A stretch of DNA of 64,000 nt from Bog-473 sp963766995 (GCA_963766995.1 CAVYCE010000003.1:248001-312000), one strand, 5' to 3'; numbered from the stretch's first letter, positions 25,678 to 34,236 are shown. Numbers and translations are program-made. Notes: generated by a model from the letters alone, not told the origin.

Positions 25678-26133
25678 TTACGGGTTGGGGCTCTTCCCGC
25701 GAACGAGCGGCGTGAAGTTTCGAGTGTCGCCGATAAGTACCCCGTCGACCTCAATCCAGGCGTGAGCCTGCAATCCGGTGTCCGTGGCAACTCCAAGTCT
25801 GAGGACGGGGTGTTGATTGCGCACAATTCGTCCGGCTGCCAGGGACTGGCGCAAGCATGGTCCGTCTGCGAACGGCCATCGGCGAGACACAGCGCCCAGA
25901 GCTCTGAGTTGACCTGATTCCCAGGACGACAAGTTGAGTACCCCGTTCGGGCGTGGTTCGGCTGTGCTCGTTGTGTCAAGCGGCACTCCCAGCCACTTGC
26001 TCGTCTTGTCGAGTGGCCCTGCTCGAACCGCACATTCCGCCACAGACATCCAAAGGAATGCTGTTGGCAAGTACGGCAGGAGGTGAACACCTTTTTTCGC
26101 CTTGGCCAAAAAGGTGGTGCCCTGACTTTCCAC
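25678..26133 (-). CDS. Lasso peptide B2-type transglutaminase-like leader protease
   Basis: A 151-residue protein of the transglutaminase-like superfamily used to cut the leader peptide in lasso biosynthesis. The Cys of the catalytic triad is C93 in DGPCLRQSLAAGR, the His is H124 in QAHAWIEVDG, and the acidic partner is D130 or D136 (LIGDTRNF). The N-terminal part is helical and hydrophobic, as in other B2 proteins. It begins four bases after the B1 (RRE) gene. Length and motif order fit the family. Confidence 0.88.
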   Translation of the reverse strand: MESQGTTFLAKAKKGVHLLPYLPTAFLWMSVAECAVRAGPLDKTSKWLGVPLDTTSTAEPRPNGVLNLSSWESGQLRALGAVSRRWPFADGPCLRQSLAAGRIVRNQHPVLRLGVATDTGLQAHAWIEVDGVLIGDTRNFTPLVRGKSPNP

Positions 26134-26137
26134 TCAG

Positions 26138-26419
26138 TTACTCGAGCAGACCTTGGGTCCGAAGCGAGGCCACGAAATCCTCGACGTCGGAGGTGGCAAC
26201 TGAACGTTCGAGGCCGTGGGTACGAACCAGAAGGTCGGCCAATTCGGCGAGGGTCGTACCCTGTTCAAGCATGCGCCACAGCTCTGTGCCGGTGTCGTTC
26301 AGGCTGAAGTATTGGGAAGAACGCAGGTCCAAACCAATCAAGTTCTCGCCGACCTCACGGCACACCAGATCGTTCTGGCGGAACTTCAGTAGGTCCGAAC
26401 TCATGGTGCGCCGAAGCAT
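26138..26419 (-). CDS. PqqD-like RiPP recognition element (lasso B1)
   Basis: A 93-residue winged-helix RRE protein. The pattern LIGLDLRSSQYFSLNDTGTELWRML followed by LADLLV and a C-terminal helix with DVEDFVASLRTQGLL (given here in pieces of the family consensus) is typical of PqqD/B1 proteins that bind the leader peptide and present it to the protease. ATG 26419 is used; a second ATG five codons later (26404) is an equally good start. It is divergent from the precursor gene and coupled to B2. Confidence 0.87.
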   Translation of the reverse strand: MLRRTMSSDLLKFRQNDLVCREVGENLIGLDLRSSQYFSLNDTGTELWRMLEQGTTLAELADLLVRTHGLERSVATSDVEDFVASLRTQGLLE

Positions 26420-26569
26420 AGGCAGAACCGGTCAGATCCCGTGAGTAATGACTGTTTGATGCCCGTGGTGAACGCAATCCCGATGTCACTGACCCAACTA
26501 AACAAATGTTCAACCTGCTAGTGAGGAACTATCGAACAAATTGCGACGAAGATTGACGACGACCGCTGC
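26420..26569. promoter_or_regulatory. Divergent promoter region of the lasso locus
   Basis: The 150 bases between B1 (minus) and the precursor gene (plus) are AT-richer than the genes and must carry both promoters. No clear operator palindrome is visible to me. Confidence 0.4.
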
Positions 26570-26761
26570 ATGCGTGAAGCTATAGGCGTGAAGACCCCCT
26601 CGAATTCCTCGGCTGCATTTTTCGGACGTGACTATGAGGCTCCGAAGTTGGTCGTCCATGGTTCGGTGGCGGACCTCACGGGAGCCGCGCTTCCCGGGAG
26701 CACCGCTGATCACACTCTGCCGGCAGGACTGGTCGGAGTGAACGCCACCATCAGCCTCTGA
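26570..26761 (+). CDS. Lasso-type RiPP precursor peptide
   Basis: A 63-residue peptide. Residues 22-37 match the lasso leader pattern Y-x2-P-x-L-x3-G-x5-T-x exactly: Tyr22, Pro25, Leu27, Gly31 and Thr37. With Thr37 at position -2, the leader would end at Gly38 and the core would be residues 39-63, starting A-A-L-P-G-S-T-A-D. Asp47 is then core position 9, right for a nine-membered ring to the N-terminus of Ala39. The core has 25 residues with a 16-residue tail ending T-I-S-L. Starts at 26570 (ATG) or 26588 (GTG) are possible. It is flanked by B1/B2 and the cyclase. Confidence 0.85.
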   Translation: MREAIGVKTPSNSSAAFFGRDYEAPKLVVHGSVADLTGAALPGSTADHTLPAGLVGVNATISL

Positions 26762-26823
26762 CGCTCAACTGAGGGCTCGAGCAGCCTTCAGGATGTCCTT
26801 GGCGAGAGTACTGTTTCAACGAG

Positions 26824-28053
26824 ATGCCGCCCTACCTGGGCGCGTGCGTCGCTGATGAATCGATGAGCATCCCTGCGGAACATTCTGTTCCACCCGATTT
26901 GTCGTCTCCAGGTCGAGTCCCCTATCGGATGACGTCCCAGGAAGTTGCCACCGGGTGGCTGACCGGAACGCTTGCTGGTGATGTCAGCACCGTGACGTCG
27001 GGATCGGCGTTGCTGGCGCTTGAGGATGCCATCCGTCCGGCCTTGGCGCGGCCGCCGTGTGTGATTGAGTTCTCTGGTGGACGGGACTCTTCGGTGGTGC
27101 TCGCCGTTGCCGCGTCACTGGCTCGACGAGAGGGCCATCCCGCTCCCCTTCCATTTACCTGTCTCTATCCCGATCTCCCTGAAGCCGACGAGACCGAGTG
27201 GCAAGAACTGGTAGTCCGGCATCTCGACATCGGTGAGTGGGTACGCCATCCGGCCACTCGTGAGGCGGATCTCCTTGGAAGTGCTGCGGCCTTGTCATTG
27301 TCTCGATGGGGGCTGTTGTGGCCACCGGCCGTGCACGGCCGGGCACACCTACTTGAAGTGGCTCGGGGAGGTTCACTGCTCTCGGGAGAAGGTGGCGACG
27401 AGGTGCTCGGCCCGCGCCGAAGCAGTGTGGTCCGTCAATTGCTGGCTGGAGCGATCCCAAGGTCTCGAGGGAATGTTCGGCACGCCGTCCTTTCGCTGGC
27501 TCCTCGGTCAATACGCATCAATCGCCTCCACCGAAGGTTTGCTCGAGAATTGCGCGCAAACTGGCTGACGCCGGACGGGCAAGATGCCTTTCTAGGGGCG
27601 CTGAGTATTGACGCGGCGGCCGAACCGCTCGACTGGCGGAAGGCGGTGCGGCGCCATCCGCACACTCGAGCAGTGAGTGTGGCGATGGAGACGCTCGGCA
27701 TACTGGCCGAGGATGTCGACGTGATGCGGATCGATCCCCTGCTCAATGCTGGCTTTCTTGATGCGGTGTGTCGAGAGGGCGGTCGGAAAGGATTCGTGGA
27801 TCGCACCGCTGCATCGCGTCACCTCTTCGGTGCGGTGTTGCCCGATTCAGTCTTGAGTCGGAGCACCAAGGCTCGATTCAACCGAGCCGTGTTTGGCGAG
27901 CAAAGCCGAGCATTCGTGGAGCAGTGGGATGGCACCGGCGTGGATACGGACTTGGTCGATGTCCAGCGCTTGCGGGATGAATGGGCGGCGGATGCACCAC
28001 ACGCCTTGACCTTTCCCCTGCTCCAGTCGTGCTGGCTGTCTGCCCATGGCTGA
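26824..28053 (+). CDS. Asparagine-synthetase-like lasso cyclase (short form)
   Basis: A 409-residue protein (or 396 from the ATG at 26863). The ATP-pyrophosphatase motif SGGRDSS is at residues 84-90, and LLSGEGGDEVLG carries the second conserved acidic block. Lasso cyclases adenylate the ring Asp/Glu and close the macrolactam. Usual lasso cyclases also have an about 200-residue N-terminal glutaminase-like domain; here only about 80 residues precede the P-loop, so that domain is missing. It follows the precursor by 62 bases and overlaps the nucleotidyltransferase gene by eight. Confidence 0.87.
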   Translation: MPPYLGACVADESMSIPAEHSVPPDLSSPGRVPYRMTSQEVATGWLTGTLAGDVSTVTSGSALLALEDAIRPALARPPCVIEFSGGRDSSVVLAVAASLARREGHPAPLPFTCLYPDLPEADETEWQELVVRHLDIGEWVRHPATREADLLGSAAALSLSRWGLLWPPAVHGRAHLLEVARGGSLLSGEGGDEVLGPRRSSVVRQLLAGAIPRSRGNVRHAVLSLAPRSIRINRLHRRFARELRANWLTPDGQDAFLGALSIDAAAEPLDWRKAVRRHPHTRAVSVAMETLGILAEDVDVMRIDPLLNAGFLDAVCREGGRKGFVDRTAASRHLFGAVLPDSVLSRSTKARFNRAVFGEQSRAFVEQWDGTGVDTDLVDVQRLRDEWAADAPHALTFPLLQSCWLSAHG

Positions 28054-29170
28054 AGAGTTAGTAAGCGAGGCCACCACAGCGCTGTTGTGGGAATCCTGCC
28101 GGCGGGAGCTCCGTCTGGATGCCATTCGGCTCGCTGCACAGGGCAAGGTCCAGCCATCACTGTTGGCGGGCCTGGCTCTGTCCAATCGGCTGGTCCCGCT
28201 GTTGTGGCGGGCATTGGATGCGGCTGGGGTTGACGACGTGCTGGGTGAGGAACGGTCACACCTGTCGGATCTGGCCACGCTCTTTCGAATGCAGTCACTG
28301 CTGGTGCATCCAAAGGCTGTGTCCTTGGCAGTCGGACCGCTGACTGCGGTGGGACTTGAGCCGGTGATGATGAAAGGTCCAGCCGTAGCCAGTCGGTATC
28401 CCGAAGTGGGATTGCGGCCAATGGACGACCTCGATCTCCTCCTGCCTTCGGAGCACCACGACCAGGCCCTTAATGCACTAGTCGCTGCCGGCTGGACCGT
28501 CAGTCGCCCGAGAAGCCGAGGGTGGTACGACACCCAACTTCGACACTCCGAGGTCCCAGCCATGCCCCTAGAGCTGCACTACGGGCTCGACGGGTGGCAC
28601 GAACGCTCCAACCGGTTGCACCCTCGCTGGTTGTGGGAGCAGCGCGTGCCTATTGATTGTCTGGGGACTGCCGCATTTGGGCTCCCGCTGGAAGTCGAAC
28701 TGGTGTCGCTGGCAGCCCATGCCGGTAAGCCGTATCACGGCTTCGATCGCATGATCTGGTTGGCCGATCTGGCCATGATCCTCAGCGATGCGGGCGCCAT
28801 CTCTTGGAACGAAGTGGAACGGTTGGCCACGGTCAAGCAGTGTGTGACCGTGGTGAATGTGGCCCTTCATATGGCGAGCCGGATGGGTGTCGAGCTGCCG
28901 GATGGTCGATTCGTGCTGCCGGAGAGCGGCTGGCGATCCGTGCCGTTACGGCGACTGCAGGCGGCCAACTGGCCCGTGTCGCCGATGCAGGGCCGATTCC
29001 ACATCAGGTTCGTCTTGGCCGACACGGCACGGTGGCGCCTGCAGCTTTTGGCCGGTAGCCCCCATCACGCCTCATGGTCGGACCGCGTCCACCTCCCCCA
29101 TCGGGCCGCAGCTCGAGTCGTCGATCTATGGCGCCATTCGGATATGTCCTCGAGCGGTGCTCCTTCGTGA
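28046..29170 (+). CDS. Nucleotidyltransferase-family tailoring protein (PF14907 type)
   Basis: A 374-residue protein with the pattern of the uncharacterised nucleotidyltransferase family found in many lasso loci: VMMKGPAVASRYPEVGLRP at about 107-125 and the metal-binding MDDLDLLLP at about 126-134. From related loci (pseudomycoidin PsmN) such a protein can add sugars to a phosphorylated peptide; the activity here is inferred. It overlaps both the cyclase (8 bases) and the ABC ATPase (4 bases), so it is part of the same operon. Confidence 0.82.
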   Translation: MAEELVSEATTALLWESCRRELRLDAIRLAAQGKVQPSLLAGLALSNRLVPLLWRALDAAGVDDVLGEERSHLSDLATLFRMQSLLVHPKAVSLAVGPLTAVGLEPVMMKGPAVASRYPEVGLRPMDDLDLLLPSEHHDQALNALVAAGWTVSRPRSRGWYDTQLRHSEVPAMPLELHYGLDGWHERSNRLHPRWLWEQRVPIDCLGTAAFGLPLEVELVSLAAHAGKPYHGFDRMIWLADLAMILSDAGAISWNEVERLATVKQCVTVVNVALHMASRMGVELPDGRFVLPESGWRSVPLRRLQAANWPVSPMQGRFHIRFVLADTARWRLQLLAGSPHHASWSDRVHLPHRAAARVVDLWRHSDMSSSGAPS

Positions 29171-29886
29171 GTGCCTCGGACACGGCCGTTGTGGGTACGG
29201 GTCTGGTCAAACGCTTCGGCACCAACACTGCCCTCCAGGGGGTGGACTTCTCGGCTCCATTTGGAGAGGTCACGGCGTTGATCGGGAGCAACGGTGCTGG
29301 CAAGAGCACGCTCATTCGGATCATGGCCACGTTGGTGCTGCCCGACGAAGGACAGGCCACCGTTGATGGATTCGATGTGTCGGCTGAGCCCGACAAGGCT
29401 CGGCGTCGACTTGGGTTGGCCTTGGGCGAGGACCGATCTTTCTTCTGGCGACTAAGCGGTCGAAAGAATCTCCAGTTCTTCGCCGCCCTGCATGGCATGA
29501 AGAAACAAGAGGCCCGGCTGGCCTGCGATGAGGTCTTGGCGGCGGTCGATTTGTCCGACGTGGCCGAACGCCGGGTGGATCGATTTTCGACTGGTATGCG
29601 TAGCCGACTCGGCATTGCCCGCGCTTTGCTCGGACATCCATCCGTGCTCCTCCTTGATGAGCCCACCCGAAGCCTCGATCCTGGATCCGCCCGTGAGGTG
29701 CAGGACCTGATGGCTGGGCTGGCCGCCAGCGGCACGGCTGTCGTGGTGGCTACCCACGATTTGCCGGAGGCGGCGTCGCTGGCGTCCGCTGTCTACGTGA
29801 TGTCCAGGGGACAAGTACAAGCTTGCGTGCACCCCCGAGGGGATGTCACTGTGCTTGAGCGGGCCTTCGCAGAGTCCCGGCTATGA
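29167..29886 (+). CDS. ABC transporter ATPase (lasso export)
   Basis: A 239-residue ATPase from GTG 29167, which overlaps the upstream stop as GTGA. Walker A GSNGAGKST is at 40-48, the signature is a variant STGMR at about 141-145, and Walker B LLLDEP is at about 161-166, with the switch His in ATHDLPE. It pairs with the ABC-2 permease that follows with a 4-base overlap. Export of the mature peptide and self-protection are the likely roles. The longer open frame upstream is a shadow. Confidence 0.88.
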   Translation: MSASDTAVVGTGLVKRFGTNTALQGVDFSAPFGEVTALIGSNGAGKSTLIRIMATLVLPDEGQATVDGFDVSAEPDKARRRLGLALGEDRSFFWRLSGRKNLQFFAALHGMKKQEARLACDEVLAAVDLSDVAERRVDRFSTGMRSRLGIARALLGHPSVLLLDEPTRSLDPGSAREVQDLMAGLAASGTAVVVATHDLPEAASLASAVYVMSRGQVQACVHPRGDVTVLERAFAESRL

Positions 29887-30728
29887 GCACCGTGACGCCA
29901 ACCCGAGACGCCATGCTGCCGCTTTATCGCCCGGTGCTCTTGTTCAGAGCCTTCCTGCGCCGCGACTTCGAGATTGCCCTCTCCTACCGGCTCCCGTTCG
30001 CGGTTGATCTCTTTCAGTCGGTCCTGTCCATGGCCTTTCTGTATTTCCTGGCTCGCGTGGTTGGACACAAGGTCGAGGCGGAGGCCGGTCTGAAGGTTGG
30101 GTACTTCGGCTTTGCGGTGATCGGGACCATCATGGTGGGCATTCTGACCGTGAGCCTGGCCTCCTTCTCCAAGAGGATCAGGACCGATCAGATCACCGGA
30201 ACGCTCGAAGTGCTGTTTTCTATGCCCACTCCCCCATGGCTGGTGGTGCTGGAGAGCGCGTCGTACCAACTCATCTACGCCATCATCACGTCCATCTTGA
30301 GTGTCATCCTGGCCTTCTGGTTCGGACTGCGACTCCACGTGACCGTGGCCAGCGGATTGGTAGCCCTGGCTGACTTCGTTGGGGTGCTGTTCATTTTCAG
30401 TGCGCTGGGAATGGGTCTGGCCGCCTTCGTCATGGTGTTCAAGCGAGGCGAGACCCTGACCACGTTGCTGATCGGTGGTCTGAGCCTTATCGGTGGTGTG
30501 CTTTACCCCGTCGCACTCCTCTCAGCTCCGCTCCGTCATGTGGCCAATATATTGCCGTTCACCTGGGCGTTGGAAGTGATGCGTGCAGCCTTGCTCGCCG
30601 CCCAATCCGATCTCCACTTGTTGCTCGCCGTATGGGTGGTAGCCGTCGTCGTCACGCCCATATCGATCTGGGTCTTCAACGTCTCGCTGGCCTATGCCAA
30701 GCGCAAGGGTGCCGTGGGGCAGTACTGA
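29883..30728 (+). CDS. ABC-2 type transporter permease (lasso export)
   Basis: A 281-residue membrane protein with six predicted helices of the ABC-2 (DrrB/O-antigen-like) family. The first cytoplasmic part carries LLFRAFLRRDFEIALSYR, and a FSMPTPPW segment follows the second or third helix. It overlaps the ATPase gene by four bases and is followed three bases later by the HPr-kinase-like gene. Together with the ATPase it forms a complete exporter of two half-size subunits. Confidence 0.86.
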   Translation: MSTVTPTRDAMLPLYRPVLLFRAFLRRDFEIALSYRLPFAVDLFQSVLSMAFLYFLARVVGHKVEAEAGLKVGYFGFAVIGTIMVGILTVSLASFSKRIRTDQITGTLEVLFSMPTPPWLVVLESASYQLIYAIITSILSVILAFWFGLRLHVTVASGLVALADFVGVLFIFSALGMGLAAFVMVFKRGETLTTLLIGGLSLIGGVLYPVALLSAPLRHVANILPFTWALEVMRAALLAAQSDLHLLLAVWVVAVVVTPISIWVFNVSLAYAKRKGAVGQY

Positions 30729-30731
30729 CCC

Positions 30732-31658
30732 ATGCCTCGGTATGCCCTTCACGGACTATCCATCGATTCGGAACTACCGCTAGGCCCAAATGTCGAATTA
30801 TCCGGAGGGTGCGACTTGACCCTGGTGATGGGTGATGAATGGCATGGCGTTGGCCCTGACATCCCTGAGGGCGACGTCATTGCCGAGTTGATCCTGGAAG
30901 GTCGCAGGCTCTACACCGGAGTGATCGATGGAGATCGCTACGTCCTGCGACTCCACGGCACCTGTGACTTCGTGATGGACAAGGAAGTGTCTCGAGTGGA
31001 ATGTCATTCGGTGAGTTCGGCGGAGCCCGAGCTCTTGTCGCTGTTGGCCCGCGGTGCGCTGATGGCATTTGTGCTGGGACTGAAGGGCTCATGTGTCCTC
31101 CACGCCTCCGCGGTCGAGGTGGATGGAGGCAGTGTCGTCTTTGTAGGTGGATCGGGTATGGGGAAATCCACGCTGGCCGGATTGGCATGCAGGGACGGGG
31201 CCCGTTTCGTGTCGGACGATCTCGTACACATCAGCGCTGGTGCTGAACCGTCCTGGGTGGGCGGGGCGAGCGAACTCCGGCTGCGGATGGGTTCATCACC
31301 TCTGGCGGATCGGGTTGGTGATCAATGGAGCCAGCGGACGACGATCGATGATCGGCTGGGGCTCAAGCCGCCGATGACGCTTATGGCTGAGGGCAAGCTG
31401 GGAGCCATCGTCATTCCGGATCCGTCACGGGTGGAACCAGCGTTGTCTTTTCATCGCCTGAACCCATTTGACGCCACCTTTGCCCTCAGCGCCTTTCCTC
31501 GCATGCTGTGGACGCTCCCAGAGACGCTGAAGGTCCAGTTCGATGGAGTGGCCCGTCTGGCCAATTCGGTGCCCGTCTTTCGAGTACAGGTGCCATGGGG
31601 TCCGCCGTTCCCCGATGGACTCGGGATGCGCATCATCGAAGGAACGCTGGGCACTTGA
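30732..31658 (+). CDS. HPr kinase-like (HprK/PadeK-type) peptide kinase
   Basis: A 308-residue P-loop kinase. The Walker A is GGSGMGKST at 139-147, preceded by VLHASAVEV with a conserved His, and followed by RFVSDDLVHI with the Asp pair at 162-163. Lasso loci with this kinase (paeninodin PadeK) phosphorylate the C-terminal Ser of the precursor. In this precursor the only Ser near the C-terminus is Ser62, the penultimate residue. It ends the plus-strand lasso operon, and galE starts 82 bases later. Confidence 0.84.
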   Translation: MPRYALHGLSIDSELPLGPNVELSGGCDLTLVMGDEWHGVGPDIPEGDVIAELILEGRRLYTGVIDGDRYVLRLHGTCDFVMDKEVSRVECHSVSSAEPELLSLLARGALMAFVLGLKGSCVLHASAVEVDGGSVVFVGGSGMGKSTLAGLACRDGARFVSDDLVHISAGAEPSWVGGASELRLRMGSSPLADRVGDQWSQRTTIDDRLGLKPPMTLMAEGKLGAIVIPDPSRVEPALSFHRLNPFDATFALSAFPRMLWTLPETLKVQFDGVARLANSVPVFRVQVPWGPPFPDGLGMRIIEGTLGT

Positions 31659-31740
31659 TAAATGGGGGGGCGTCCTTGTGGGGCTGTTTTGGTGGACCTA
31701 CCGTGACCGAGATGATCGACTTTGAAGCTGTGAGCATTCG

Positions 31741-32733
31741 GTGACGGTGCTCGTCACGGGCGGGGCCGGTTACATCGGGTCGCACACGGTGCGACTCCTG
31801 CGTGAGCGCGGTCGCAGCGTGGTGGTGCTCGATTCGATGGAGTTCGGCCATCCCGAGGCGATCGGCGACACGCCATACGTCGTGGGCGACATTGCCGATC
31901 GAGAGGTTGTCGGTCGATTGCTCCGGGACTTCGACGTGGATTCGGTGGTGCATTTCGCCGGGTTCAAGTCACCCGGCGAATCCATGTTTCACCCGGGCAA
32001 GTACTTCCGCAACAATGTGGCCGGTAGCAGTGCCTTGTTCGACGCGTTGTGTGAGGCGGGTGTCTCTCGGGTCATTTTTTCCTCGTCCTGTGCCGTGTAC
32101 GGCACCCCTGAGGTGGTACCGGTCTCCGAGGATGCGCTGATTTCGCCCGAAAGCCCATACGGGGAGAGCAAGGCCATGACCGAGCGGACGCTGGACTGGT
32201 TCGATCGCTGCCGGGACCTCCGCTCGGTGAGCCTTCGCTACTTCAATGCGGCCGGGGCCTGGCCTGATGGCTCCATCGGCGAGGATTGGACCGTCACCAT
32301 CAACCTGGTGCCTCTGATCATGAAGGCCACGCTGGGTCGACGTGAGCCCTTGCACCTCTTTGGCACCGACTACCCGACCGCCGACGGCACGGCGATTCGG
32401 GACTACGTGCACGTGCTCGATTTGGCCGATGCGCACATCAAGGCGTTGGAGTACTTGGAGGGCAGTGGCTTCACCTGTGCCGTCAATCTGGGGACGGGCA
32501 TTGGGTCATCGGTGTACGAGGTCATCGCCGCCGCTGAAAAGGCCAGTGGGCTATCGGTTCCCTATGAGCTCAAGCCGCGGCGACCGGGTGACCCAGTGGC
32601 ACTGTGGTCTGACGGAACGAAAGCCCAGTCGGTATTGGGCTGGATACCTGAACGTGGACTGGAAGAGATCCTGCATTCAGCCTGGGCTTGGCACTCCACC
32701 CATCTCGATGGGTACAGCGCTGAAGGTGCTTAG
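31741..32733 (+). CDS. galE: UDP-glucose 4-epimerase
   Basis: A 330-residue extended short-chain dehydrogenase that interconverts UDP-glucose and UDP-galactose. GGAGYIGSHT is the NAD-binding motif; SSSCAVYG and SPYGESK supply the Ser/Tyr/Lys; YFNAAGA, DYPTADGTAIRDYVHVLD and the C-terminal YELKPRRPGDP are the usual GalE blocks. GTG 31741 is the start. It probably supplies UDP-Gal to the polysaccharide glycosyltransferases, and could also serve the lasso tailoring enzymes. The last four bases overlap the convergent GT4 gene. Confidence 0.95.
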   Translation: MTVLVTGGAGYIGSHTVRLLRERGRSVVVLDSMEFGHPEAIGDTPYVVGDIADREVVGRLLRDFDVDSVVHFAGFKSPGESMFHPGKYFRNNVAGSSALFDALCEAGVSRVIFSSSCAVYGTPEVVPVSEDALISPESPYGESKAMTERTLDWFDRCRDLRSVSLRYFNAAGAWPDGSIGEDWTVTINLVPLIMKATLGRREPLHLFGTDYPTADGTAIRDYVHVLDLADAHIKALEYLEGSGFTCAVNLGTGIGSSVYEVIAAAEKASGLSVPYELKPRRPGDPVALWSDGTKAQSVLGWIPERGLEEILHSAWAWHSTHLDGYSAEGA

Positions 32734-33935
32734 CGGCCGACGGAGACGAGCTCGGCGTAGCACCTGGCGTGCTTTTCGCCCATGTGCTGCCGATCGAACT
32801 TCTCCTTGAAGCGAATCCGGGCTGATTCGATGATGTCGTCTCGCTGCTGGTGGTTGGCCAACAGTTCGATCACACCGTGGGCCATCGCGTTGGTGTCACC
32901 AAAGGGGTAGACCAAACCGGACTTCATGTGCTCGACCGAGTCCCTGCTCCCGACCACATCGGTCAGGACCACTGGAATCCCGGCCCGCATGGCTTCCAAG
33001 GGCGTGTATGGCCCACCTTCGAACATGGAGTTGAGGACACAGACGTCGAACTGGCCGATGGCCACGGTCGCGTCGTTGAGATAGGTGATCTGGTGGTAGT
33101 TCTCTCCGATGCCAGCCTTCTTCACCTCAGCGTCGACCTTGGGCTGCAGCTCACCGCTGCCGATCAGCACGAAGTGAACGTCGGGACGTGAACGGTAGAT
33201 CTCTCCACACATCCGAATGAAGTCCTCCGGCGCCTTCTGGGCCACCAGTCGGGCCACGGTGCCAATGACGGTCGTGTTGGGAGCCAGACCGAGCTCGTGA
33301 CGCAAGTCGTAGGAGGTGTTCCGTACCGGCTCGGGATCGATTCCATTGTTGATGACAACGAGTTGCTCTGGGGACGCCAGGTGCAGATCCAACGCCTGCT
33401 CCCCTTCGCTCTCGGAGACAGCAATGAAACGATCGGTGCGAGGAGCCAGCAAACGCTCGACCAACAGCACGCCCTTGTTTGTGCAAATCCCGTTTGGGGT
33501 GTACACCACCGGGACCTTGCGGCCCACCGATGCGGTGCGAACGAAGGCACCGCCCATTGAGCTGTGCCCGTGAATGATCGTCGGGTTGATGAGATCGATC
33601 AGTTTCCGGAGCTTGCGAACACTGGCCAGGTTGGCCGGGTGCAACGGATTCCTGACCATCTGAAGCCGGTGGACAATGGCGCCGGTCGACAGAATCTGTC
33701 GCACCGGTTCACAGGTCGTTGATGATGCGTGGTGCCCCACGACGACCGCTTCGTTGGGAGGGATCACGACGTGGTGCTCGACCGAATCCACCGTTTCGAG
33801 GATGTCGAGCAGATGCCGCAGCGTGCCACCGCCGGCGGCCTCCAACACGTGCAATACGCGTGGAAGCCCTTCGGGCGATGCAACGGCGAAGACATCGTCT
33901 TCGTTGCTGACGTGACGAAGTTCGTTGTCGATCAT
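32730..33935 (-). CDS. GT4-family glycosyltransferase
   Basis: A 401-residue GT-B glycosyltransferase. Recognisable parts are VLHVLEAAGGGTLRHL at the N-terminus, a GHSSMGGAF segment, VYTPNGI, the donor-domain start GTVARLVAQKAPEDFIRM and the acidic block MFEGGPYTPLEAMRAGIPVV. The donor and linkage cannot be told. It has its own upstream region of about 300 bases and converges with galE. Length is normal. Confidence 0.88.
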   Translation of the reverse strand: MIDNELRHVSNEDDVFAVASPEGLPRVLHVLEAAGGGTLRHLLDILETVDSVEHHVVIPPNEAVVVGHHASSTTCEPVRQILSTGAIVHRLQMVRNPLHPANLASVRKLRKLIDLINPTIIHGHSSMGGAFVRTASVGRKVPVVYTPNGICTNKGVLLVERLLAPRTDRFIAVSESEGEQALDLHLASPEQLVVINNGIDPEPVRNTSYDLRHELGLAPNTTVIGTVARLVAQKAPEDFIRMCGEIYRSRPDVHFVLIGSGELQPKVDAEVKKAGIGENYHQITYLNDATVAIGQFDVCVLNSMFEGGPYTPLEAMRAGIPVVLTDVVGSRDSVEHMKSGLVYPFGDTNAMAHGVIELLANHQQRDDIIESARIRFKEKFDRQHMGEKHARCYAELVSVGR

Positions 33936-34236
33936 CGACCGCTACTCCGGTTGCGGGCCAGGGGGCTGGACAACACGGTCATCCGTGCTGCGCTTTCACA
34001 CTGACGAGGTGTGTGATTTCCCACGAACAAGGAACCTCCCGCCACTGGCCCGTATTACGCCGACAGAGAAAAATAAGAATTAATTAATGATGAAGTGTAG
34101 AACAGGATGCCTGGCAACGCTCGTGGCAGTCGGGTGAACAGTGCGCTACGGAGCTTGTTAAACGTTCGTTCGGGAGCTTGAAGTCGTTGCGCAACGCGCG
34201 TGTCGGCGTGCTGTACTCACGCTCCGGCGTGCGTGA
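33936..34236. other. Intergenic region upstream of the GT4 gene
   Basis: About 300 bases including an AT-rich island (34069-34095, AAAATAAGAATTAATTAATG) that probably carries the promoter of the minus-strand GT4 gene, a short palindrome TTGCGCAA at about 34187-34194, and a hairpin beside the GT2 stop. No gene is seen. Confidence 0.45.
34218..34231 (-). terminator. Short hairpin after the GT2 gene
   Basis: CACGC-TCCG-GCGTG forms a 5-bp GC stem with a 4-base loop five bases beyond the GT2 stop codon. No T-tract follows, so termination is only suggested. Confidence 0.35.
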
